A DNA stretch of 64,000 nucleotides, taken from Indioceanicola profundi. Lineage in GTDB: Bacteria; Pseudomonadota; Alphaproteobacteria; Azospirillales; Azospirillaceae. The notes under the pieces are model-generated. The model saw nothing but the letters and a program-made list of their open reading frames with translations, was not told the origin of the DNA and searched no databases. This document shows positions 26,725 to 33,366 of this stretch, one piece after another. Numbering within the stretch: the stretch's first letter is position 1; the number at the start of each line of letters is the position of its first letter. The stretch spans positions 1,515,001 through 1,579,000 of the forward strand of contig NZ_CP030126.1 in assembly GCF_003568845.1 (NCBI RefSeq). Reading direction: 5' to 3'. The translations under genes and the position numbers were made by a program.

Positions 26725-27290
26725 GCTCTGCTCCCGCGCTAGTTTGACTGGTTGGCTTACGTGATTTGCGCCGTTATTAGCGCTCCGGAAAACCATTCCC
26801 GTTAGCTCTGCCGGATCGGGCATCCATCGGCGCTCTCTTCTTTCGGGTGAAACATACCCCGGTATCGGTCATTTTTATATCTCTCGAAGGCATTAAAACA
26901 TAGCCGCTTTAGGCATATGCCGCTTTTCCAAGCAGGAATGAGTGCAAAAAAGTAGGGCTTCTACCCCTGTATGCCATTTATATCACCAGATTTCAGGAAC
27001 ATCGATCCCTGCCCTACTCGGCGGCTTTACTTACATCGAATTTGCGTATCTCGGATTTTCAGCGCTTTAGGAGGTAAGTACAAGAGTAGAAAAGGTCCGA
27101 ATGACTGCTGCCATTAGGATGGAGTCTGCCCGCTGTGACAGGGATGGTCACAGTCCGACTGGCCTATCCACATACCGCTGGGCGGCATAGGCCGTCACGA
27201 AAGGCATAGGGATCGGCGGCTTCTACTTGATGGACAGCAGCGGATCGGTTCCGCGGCAGATACGCGCCAGAGTCCTTGGACCATGGAAAA
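26725..27290. promoter_or_regulatory. Long AT-rich intergenic region upstream of the NarL-type gene
   Basis: 566 bases without a supported gene. The stretch 26840-27100 is among the most AT-rich in the window (runs such as CATTTTTATATC and AGTGCAAAAAAGTAGG). It is the promoter region of the minus-strand regulator gene at 26724. AGGAGGT at 27069-27075 is followed by no usable reading frame. No tRNA or terminator-bounded RNA was recognised. Confidence 0.45.
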
Positions 27291-27331
27291 AGCCGCTGCC
27301 ACATCCCCTGAGCCAGGGGTGGGCAGCGGCT
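27291..27331 (-). terminator. Terminator of the Orc1-like ATPase gene
   Basis: AGCCGCTGCC (27291-27300) pairs perfectly with GGCAGCGGCT (27322-27331), and inside it CCCCTG/CAGGGG forms a further stem. On the minus strand the hairpin is followed by a T run (complement of AAAA at 27287-27290). It lies 70 bases after the minus-strand ATPase gene. Confidence 0.75.
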
Positions 27332-27400
27332 TTCGCCGATAATCCTGAGATTGACCGGCCATCCGACCCCGAATCCCGGGGCCGGACGGCGCGATTTAGG

Positions 27401-28807
27401 TCAGAGCAGTTCCCGGCGCTCAGCCTGCATCAGCAGAACGAACTGCCGCATCATCTGATTCCGGAAGCGGATACGGTGCCCGTCGGGGACGATGACGCGC
27501 TGGAGGATAGCGCCATCCCCTTCGGTCAGCTCAGCCAAGGTGCGATTTATGACCTCGGGCTTGTGTGCAGGACCGGCGCCGCGCAACGGCACCTGCGCCA
27601 CATCGCTTTCCCGGAAGCTGCCGAAGTCGTCTGTCGGCGCCTGGGCACAGAGATAGAGCACGTCGGCCCGCGGCCCTGCCCCTTCCGGGCCGATCACGCG
27701 GTGATAAGCCTCGATGAGGGCCCGCTCCGCCTCGGAGGTGCAACGCTTGACTGCTTCCGCCAGATCCTGGCGTTCGACCTGATTCGAGCTTCGACCCACG
27801 GCCGCGCGCGCCGAGTGCAGGCTCAGAAGCTGGGCGTAATAGGGCAAGCCCTTGGACAGGTTCACGATCCGGCGGCGGACATCCGCGGAGAAGCTGATGC
27901 CTGCCGCTTCCGCGCCGGCCAGGATGATCCGCTCGATCTCCCGGTCGCTCATCGGCGGCAGGTGCACAGCCACCAGTGCGCGCTGGATCGAGGGATGCTT
28001 GCCCAGCAGATGGTCGACGCTTTCAGCTACGCCGATGATGAACAGAGTGACCGGACTTCCCTTGTCGGTGAGATTCTTGATCAGCTCGGCAAGCTTGTTG
28101 CGCGTGTCCTCCGAGGCGATCCGGTCATACTCGTCCAGCACCATCAGCACATGCGTGCCGGCGATCTCGTCCATCACGTCGGCAAGCTGGGTGACCGTGT
28201 ACGGACCCTTGGGCAGCCGTTCATCGAAGGCGGCGAATCCCCGCGGACCCGAGAACGGGTTCCCGGCCGCGCCCTTGTGATAGCTGGATGGGATACGCCC
28301 CATCAGAGCGCGGAACATGTCCTCGAATCCCAGCTCGGCGGAGCAGGTCATCTTGATGGTCAGGTACCCGGCCTGGACGGCGATCTGCTCCACGGCATTG
28401 GCCAGCGAGGTCTTGCCCCGGCCGCGGTCGCCGTAGAGCACGACATTCGCCCGCTCCTCCTCAATGGCGGAGATGATCCGGCGGATAGTGCCCAGGCGCC
28501 CGATGAAGAGCGCATTCACCTCCTGCTTCGGGCGGGTCGGCGTGAACGCCTCCCGTAGTCTCCGGCTCACTTCCGGCGCAACCGTAGTGGCGGAGCGCAG
28601 GCCATTGGAGATCGGCATGGAAAAACGAGGGACGTTCTCGTCCATCGCGGTGGCGCGGCGGATCGGTCCGCCCTCCCGCCGCATGCCGGGCATGGCCGGC
28701 TCGGCCGGGCGTATCCGCTCCGCCTCGACGGAAATGGCGCCGCGGGTGTTTGCCGGAGCGGGAACGGGTTCGTCGGCTGGTCGCCGACTGCGGAAGAAGG
28801 AGCGCAT
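27401..28807 (-). CDS. Orc1/Cdc6-like AAA+ ATPase
   Basis: A 468-residue protein with a disordered N-terminal 80 residues, then an AAA+ module. Walker A is GDRGRGKTS, Walker B is MVLDEYDRI, the sensor region is LFIIGVAESV, followed by a lid (SDREIERIILAGAEAAGISF) and a C-terminal winged-helix-like part. The fold resembles STAND/Orc1-like ATPases. It lies 132 bases downstream of a Wza-like export lipoprotein gene on the same strand, so a role in polysaccharide or surface assembly is possible but unproven. ATG 28807 has AGAAGG upstream; the longer frame adds 43 low-complexity residues. Confidence 0.75.
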   Translation of the reverse strand: MRSFFRSRRPADEPVPAPANTRGAISVEAERIRPAEPAMPGMRREGGPIRRATAMDENVPRFSMPISNGLRSATTVAPEVSRRLREAFTPTRPKQEVNALFIGRLGTIRRIISAIEEERANVVLYGDRGRGKTSLANAVEQIAVQAGYLTIKMTCSAELGFEDMFRALMGRIPSSYHKGAAGNPFSGPRGFAAFDERLPKGPYTVTQLADVMDEIAGTHVLMVLDEYDRIASEDTRNKLAELIKNLTDKGSPVTLFIIGVAESVDHLLGKHPSIQRALVAVHLPPMSDREIERIILAGAEAAGISFSADVRRRIVNLSKGLPYYAQLLSLHSARAAVGRSSNQVERQDLAEAVKRCTSEAERALIEAYHRVIGPEGAGPRADVLYLCAQAPTDDFGSFRESDVAQVPLRGAGPAHKPEVINRTLAELTEGDGAILQRVIVPDGHRIRFRNQMMRQFVLLMQAERRELL

Positions 28808-28939
28808 GAGGCCTTCTGACTTGTCACTTGTTCGGGTTCGGCAATTTTCCGCCGGCGGGCGGCGGCCGGCACCAGTCCCATGCCGGCCGCCCACCTTCCT
28901 GCCAGATACAACGCATCCGGCAGCGGTTCGGCCCACGCC

Positions 28940-29518
28940 TTAGAAATAGCGCTCCGGCACACGGATCACGTCGTCGGGCATGACGGGGGTGTTCGGCGGG
29001 GCGGTCCCCTCCTGCTTCTGCCCGTTCACTGTCCGTGTGATGACGACCTGATCCTGCTTGGCCCGGTAGGTATAACCGCCGGCGAGCGCAACGGCAGTCA
29101 CGGCGGTCATTCCGGCGGCATAGGGGTACTGCCCCGGATTATTGACCTCGCCGATGATGTAGAAAGGCCGGAAGCTCAGCACCTCGACGCTGACGCGCGG
29201 GTCGCGCACATAGCCGTCTGCGAGCTGCTGGGCGATGCGTTTCTCCAGCTCACGCGCGGATGCGCCCGTGGCCCGGACTTCCCCGATCAGCGGAAGGGCG
29301 ATGTGACCGCTGCCGTCGACGGAGAACTCACCGGACAACTGCTCGTGGCCGAAGACGATGACGCGGATCGAGTCCCCCGGCCCCAGGGTGTAGGCCTGCG
29401 GTTCCGCCATAGCGACTTCCTGGAAGGCCGGCGGACTCGATCCGCAGGCTCCCAGCGCCAGGGCCGCCACCAGGGCGAAAGGCCTCAGAGCGGATTGGAC
29501 GGTGGCCATACGCAGCAT
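28940..29518 (-). CDS. Wza-like polysaccharide export lipoprotein
   Basis: A 192-residue lipoprotein (lipobox LGAC near residue 26). It has a Poly_export domain (YTLGPGDSIRVIVFGHEQLS, FSVDGSGHIALPLIGEVRAT, YVRDPRVSVEVLSFRPFYII) and one SLBB-type repeat (GEVNNPGQYPYAAGMTAVTA). It is the short type with a single SLBB, expected in the periplasm/outer membrane as part of an exopolysaccharide export channel. No glycosyltransferases or Wzc-type kinase are adjacent, only the AAA+ ATPase downstream. ATG 29518 is chosen over 29545 for the AGGA nine bases upstream. Confidence 0.88.
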   Translation of the reverse strand: MLRMATVQSALRPFALVAALALGACGSSPPAFQEVAMAEPQAYTLGPGDSIRVIVFGHEQLSGEFSVDGSGHIALPLIGEVRATGASARELEKRIAQQLADGYVRDPRVSVEVLSFRPFYIIGEVNNPGQYPYAAGMTAVTAVALAGGYTYRAKQDQVVITRTVNGQKQEGTAPPNTPVMPDDVIRVPERYF

Positions 29519-29785
29519 GATTGGGCTTCCTCGGTATCGATTCATACGCGGAGTGCCAGTCTAATGAAGACGGCAGCACACCGAAAAAACGGAGAAGCGG
29601 AAGAGCTGTGGGAATTCGGTGTACGCCCTACGCCAACCCGGCATCGGTGCCGCTCTCCGGTTGCGCTTGCCGCCTATCCGCTTGGCAAAGGGTCGGAGGA
29701 GCCGACCGGCGGAAGAGGCTCCTCATGGAACGCGGTCGCCGACAGGGCTGTTCCGTCCAGGACCAAGATGGACCAAGGAGCCGCC

Positions 29786-29965
29786 ATGCCCTCGCGATCG
29801 CCCGCCAACCACCCCCGCAAGGAGCCGACCCACCCGTCGACCCAGCATCCCGGCGACGATGCGATGCCGCCCTATACTCCGGGCGGCGTGCCGGAACCGG
29901 CGACGGACGAAAAGGTCAACCCCGATCACGCCAAGCCGGCCTATCCGCCGAAGATGCGCCCCTGA
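29786..29965 (+). CDS. Small proline-rich protein of unknown function
   Basis: A 59-residue frame preceded by CCAAGGAGCCGCC, a strong ribosome site five bases before the ATG. The product is Pro/His/Asp-rich and probably disordered (HPRKEPTHPSTQHPGDDAMP, then PPYTPGGVPEPATDEKVNPD). It converges on otsB with 19 bases between. It has no recognised domain. Support is the ribosome site and the amino-acid pattern only, so a non-coding origin cannot be excluded. Confidence 0.5.
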   Translation: MPSRSPANHPRKEPTHPSTQHPGDDAMPPYTPGGVPEPATDEKVNPDHAKPAYPPKMRP

Positions 29966-29984
29966 GTAGCGCCGGTGCGGGCGT

Positions 29985-30779
29985 TCAGGCCTGAAGCCGG
30001 TCCGCGACCAGGTCCAACAGACGGCCGACCGTGGCCACGTCGCTGACGACGAAGGCGGCTTTGGTCGGCTCGCCCGCTTCGGCGACCCTTACCCCGATTC
30101 CGCGCTCGGTAAGGACGGCGAACGCATCCTCGTCGGTCAGGTCGTCTCCCACATAGACAGGCGTGCAGTCGCCCAGTCCCTCTGCTTCCAACACATGCAG
30201 AAGAGCCCGCCCCTTGTCCCAGGGCAGGTTCGGACGTAGCTCGAAGAGTTCCTTGCCGCCGGTCCGCCGCAACTCGGGCTCACCCGCCGCCACGGCCGCT
30301 ACCGCTTCCCCCACCTCCGGCTTGCGTTCCGGCGGAACCTGGCGGGTATGGATCGCCACGGCGTATCGCTTCTTCTCGACGAGCGCGCCGGGAACGGCGG
30401 TAAGGGCGCGCTCCACCGCCTCGCCTGCCCTACTCAGCGCTGCAACATATTCTTCGCCCATGCGGTGGCGACCGCTGGGCGCATCGATGTCGAACCCGTG
30501 GCTGCCGGCGTAGATCAGCCCTTCGACTCCCACCAGCCGGCGCACATCGTCGAGGTCCCGGCCGCTGATGATTCCCAGGGGACACCCTCTGGCCAGCCGG
30601 CGGAGCCTGTCCCTCATCCCTTCGTCCAGCGTCGCCAGATCGGGGCGCGGCGCGATCTCGCTCAGCGTGCCGTCATAATCGAGAAAGATGGCGGGCCGGG
30701 ATGCGGCGATGCGCTCAGCCAGACTTTGCAGCCCGACCTCGTCCAGTAAGGCCGGCTGCTGTTCGGTGCTGGACATCAT
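29985..30779 (-). CDS. otsB: Trehalose-6-phosphate phosphatase OtsB
   Basis: A 264-residue HAD-superfamily enzyme that removes phosphate from trehalose-6-phosphate. The nucleophile motif is FLDYDGTLSEIA, motif II is IISGRDLDD, and the metal motif GDDLTDEDAF is near the C-terminus; PWDKGRALLHVL is the typical OtsB segment. Start 30779 has AGGAG four bases upstream, and an ATG three bases on is equally good. otsA is not next to it in this window, so trehalose synthase is coded elsewhere or the substrate comes from another route. Confidence 0.92.
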   Translation of the reverse strand: MMSSTEQQPALLDEVGLQSLAERIAASRPAIFLDYDGTLSEIAPRPDLATLDEGMRDRLRRLARGCPLGIISGRDLDDVRRLVGVEGLIYAGSHGFDIDAPSGRHRMGEEYVAALSRAGEAVERALTAVPGALVEKKRYAVAIHTRQVPPERKPEVGEAVAAVAAGEPELRRTGGKELFELRPNLPWDKGRALLHVLEAEGLGDCTPVYVGDDLTDEDAFAVLTERGIGVRVAEAGEPTKAAFVVSDVATVGRLLDLVADRLQA

Positions 30780-30915
30780 GGAACTCCTCATCCGCCGTAA
30801 TCCGGACCCGCCCACACATACGGGGTGATGCCGATCCGCAACAAGAAGGCCGAAAACGACGACGGCCCCATGTGGGGCCGTGTCCGGTCTTGCCAAACGC
30901 AACGACAAGTCCAAT

Positions 30916-30951
30916 ATCTTGCAGTGCAGCATCTTGCAGTGCAGCATCTTG
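30916..30951 (+). repeat. 15-bp tandem direct repeat
   Basis: ATCTTGCAGTGCAGC occurs twice back to back (30916-30930, 30931-30945), followed by a partial third copy ATCTTG (30946-30951). It lies directly upstream of, or at the 5' end of, the sRNA candidate at 30946-31018. TGCAGC (30940-30945) can also pair with GCTGCA (30954-30959). Confidence 0.85.
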
Positions 30952-31018
30952 GTGCTGCAGTGCCCTTTTCGGGCGTTTCCTCCCTAAACTCAGGCCGCTC
31001 CTCGGAGCGGCCTTTTTT
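30946..31018 (+). ncRNA. Small RNA candidate, suhB/MmgR (alpha-r8) type
   Basis: Hairpin GCCC-TTTTC-GGGC (30962-30974), then GTTTCCTCCCTA with the ten-base core TTTCCTCCCT at 30976-30985, then a perfect 8-bp terminator stem GGCCGCTC/GAGCGGCC (30993-31000, 31005-31012) and six Ts (31013-31018). No protein gene on this strand ends nearby, so the terminator needs its own RNA. From memory, alphaproteobacterial suhB/alpha-r8 sRNAs such as MmgR keep exactly an unpaired UUUCCUCCCU between a 5' hairpin and a rho-independent terminator. The 5' end is a guess. A second copy faces it at 33091-33183. Confidence 0.75.
30993..31018 (+). terminator. Rho-independent terminator of the sRNA candidate
   Basis: Perfect GC-rich 8-bp stem, CTCG loop and six consecutive Ts. 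It is one of the strongest intrinsic terminators in the window and has no upstream plus-strand CDS to serve. Confidence 0.85.
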
Positions 31019-31395
31019 CTGCCAGATCGACGGAACCGGTACAACCCCCCAAGCGGCCGATGCCCTGGACGAACGGACTATGCCGCACGCCGGATCTGCA
31101 CGGTGCCAGCCCTACGGCACAGCCGAATGTCCGGTACGCTCGGCCGCCCGGAATTGGTCGGATGCTGAACGGAACCGCCCGCCGGGATAGCTGTTCAGGT
31201 CCATTTGGAAACAGCGATTACGGTCCAGCCCCGCAGAGGATGCGCGAAAGTATCGAATACAGACCCGAAAGGTCAGCGCCCCCCACCATCGCACCGGGGC
31301 CGACCTGCGTCCCTGTCCATTAATCTCCTGTGCATCGGGTGGATCGTGCGAGATCCCCTTTAACTTCGGTTCATTTGCAGGAGGGCCGGCCACGC

Positions 31396-33069
31396 ATGAG
31401 GACGGCACCATTGGCCACCATCGATCCTGAAGACGATGCTGGCATCGCCGATGGCGAAACGATCTTCAACGGACTGCTCCTGGCCGTCATCGGCCGCCGC
31501 AGGCTTCTGGTCCTGGTCGGAGACGCGCCGGCAACCCGGGTGGGTCTGCTGGCGCGCTTGGCGCGCCATGTCGAGGCGGAAGGCTGCATGGTGATGACCG
31601 TGGCGGCCGCCACCGGCGTGACCGTGGAGGACCTCATCGAGGTTGCCGGGGCCAGCATGCTGGGCTCGGACTATACGCCTGCCGATTTCGAAGCGCTGGT
31701 GGAGGCGCTGGAGGAGCGGCTGGATCTTGCCGGCACAGGCGTGATGATGGTGGAGGAGGCGGATCGCCTCTCCCCCGACACGTTGCGCGACCTGGTGGAG
31801 TTGTCCGGTTCCGTCAGCCCGTCCGGGCGCTTCTTGCAGGTGCTTCTGTCCGGTGGCCCGGAACTGCGCAACCGGCTGGAACAAGCCGACCTGCTGCCGA
31901 CCGTCGAAGCTGTGGGCACGATTTACACCATCGGGCCGACGGTGACGCCGGAGCGGGACGATCTGCGGATTGCCGATGACGGCCCAATCTTCGCCCCCCG
32001 CAAGGATACCGGGCGGGAAAAGCCGTCGCGCAAGGGCGGCTGGCTCGCCTTCCTGATGATCGGCGTGCTGGGCATCGCCGGCGCCGCCTATCTCTACGAT
32101 ACAGGCGTTCTGGAGGATGAGCGGATCACGGACCTGCTCGGGTTGGAACGGCCGGCGGCAACATCGGTCGCTACGGGTCCGGCAGACACCCGGTCAGGTC
32201 TTGAGCCCACGCGTGACCGCGTCGCGGATGTATCCGCGCCAACCGGAACGGCCGACACCGCCTTCAATACTCCGCCGGAGGTTCCGAGCGCCGGCCGTAC
32301 GGGCACGGCAGCCGGAGATGCGGCAACCCAGGCGCAGCCGGCCCCCGCGCAACCGACAGCCGGCACGGTCGCAACCTCTACCCCTCCGGCGGCCGAGGAG
32401 CCCACGCGCTACTCCGCCGAGGATGTGGAGCGTTTCTCGGAGCTTGCGGGGCGTGTCCTCAGCGGGGAAGACGTCCCGGCGGAGCCCGCTCCTGCCGCGG
32501 GGTCGGCCAGCCTTCCTGACCCGGCCCGGCAGGCCCCGCCTCCCGAAGAGTCCCAGCCTCTGGATGATGAGGAGTTGGCCGAACTCGACAGCGCGGAGCA
32601 GGCAGCCGACGAGAAGCTGGCGCAGGATGCGGCCTCTCCGGCCCGCGAGGAGGATGTCGCGCTTGCACCTCCTCCCGGCCCGACGCAGGCCGAGGCGCGG
32701 CAGCTCCGGACGCTCGCGAGCCGGGCGGAAGCACAGTTCGCCGCGCGCAAGCTGACAACGCCCCAGGCCGACAACGCTTTCACCACCCTGCAGGAAATCC
32801 GCGCCATCGATCCGCGCCACCCGCTTCTGGCGGACCTGCGGCGGCGCATCCTGGAAACCTATCAGGCCTGGGCGAATACGGCGGAGGCCAGACAGGACTG
32901 GCAGACGGCCCGTGTTTATTATCAACGCGCTCTTCGCGTCGATCCGGCAAATCCGGCGGTTACCGCAAAACTGGATGCGGTCGACGACCGGCTGGCCGGT
33001 CGGCCGCAGGTATCGCAGAGCCCGCCGCAGCCAGAAGACGCGCCGCCGGAACCCCGGCTACGCCCCTGA
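31396..33069 (+). CDS. ExeA-like AAA-fold membrane protein with lost P-loop, plus TPR domain
   Basis: A 557-residue protein. The N-terminal domain (about 1-190) follows the ExeA/secretion ATPase pattern: the Walker B-like VMMVEEADRLS and SGGPELRNRLEQ are clear. The P-loop position, however, reads GDAPATRVG, lacking the GKT. A membrane helix lies at about 218-237 (GGWLAFLMIGVLGIAGAAYL), then 170 residues of Pro/Ala/Glu-rich linker and a C-terminal TPR unit (ARQDWQTARVYYQRALRVDP). ATG 31396 has AGGAGG 11 bases upstream. It is bracketed by two facing sRNA candidates. The function is unknown; it may be a scaffold at the envelope rather than an ATPase. Confidence 0.72.
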   Translation: MRTAPLATIDPEDDAGIADGETIFNGLLLAVIGRRRLLVLVGDAPATRVGLLARLARHVEAEGCMVMTVAAATGVTVEDLIEVAGASMLGSDYTPADFEALVEALEERLDLAGTGVMMVEEADRLSPDTLRDLVELSGSVSPSGRFLQVLLSGGPELRNRLEQADLLPTVEAVGTIYTIGPTVTPERDDLRIADDGPIFAPRKDTGREKPSRKGGWLAFLMIGVLGIAGAAYLYDTGVLEDERITDLLGLERPAATSVATGPADTRSGLEPTRDRVADVSAPTGTADTAFNTPPEVPSAGRTGTAAGDAATQAQPAPAQPTAGTVATSTPPAAEEPTRYSAEDVERFSELAGRVLSGEDVPAEPAPAAGSASLPDPARQAPPPEESQPLDDEELAELDSAEQAADEKLAQDAASPAREEDVALAPPPGPTQAEARQLRTLASRAEAQFAARKLTTPQADNAFTTLQEIRAIDPRHPLLADLRRRILETYQAWANTAEARQDWQTARVYYQRALRVDPANPAVTAKLDAVDDRLAGRPQVSQSPPQPEDAPPEPRLRP

Positions 33070-33090
33070 AGCAGAAGCAACTCACAGACG

Positions 33091-33183
33091 AAAAAAGCCC
33101 CGGCCTGGCAGAGACAGGCCGGGGTTTCAAGTTTCACTAGGGAGGAAACGCAACCACAGTTGCCCGCCCTGAATACCGGGCGC
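33091..33183 (-). ncRNA. Small RNA candidate, suhB/MmgR (alpha-r8) type, second copy
   Basis: Read on the minus strand: hairpin GCAAC-TGTG-GTTGC (33163-33150), then GTTTCCTCCCTA with the core TTTCCTCCCT at 33148-33139, 14 unpaired bases, and a 10-bp perfect terminator stem CCCCGGCCTG/CAGGCCGGGG (33124-33115, 33107-33098) followed by C and six Ts. The 14-base string GCGTTTCCTCCCTA is identical to that of the plus-strand candidate at 30973-30986. A TATCAT at about 33196-33191 (minus strand) could be the -10 box. The terminator may also end the plus-strand gene at 33069. Confidence 0.75.
33098..33127. terminator. Shared terminator between ExeA-like gene and sRNA
   Basis: CCCCGGCCTG (33098-33107) and CAGGCCGGGG (33115-33124) form a perfect 10-bp stem with a 7-base loop. 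On the minus strand it is followed by C plus TTTTTT; on the plus strand by TTTC. It therefore serves the sRNA best and the upstream CDS weakly. Confidence 0.82.
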
Positions 33184-33366
33184 CGCTTAAATGATAGTTA
33201 ACAAGAGCAAGAAAATCGAAGATTTCTCCTTTTAATACTTAATTGTGACAGGGCCGGATTACCCTTCCGATTGGCCAAATCAGCTTTGGCCTTGGCGACG
33301 GGCATTGGCTGCGCTATCCAGCCGGAACCGGGCCCCGGCGGGGGCGCATTTCGGATATTCCTGTCC

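Noticed and set aside
30862-30881. Hairpin ACGGCCCC-ATGT-GGGGCCGT as a separate terminator or RNA
   Set aside because: The stem is perfect but the following T run is short and broken, and no transcript needs ending there; it may be part of the otsB leader.
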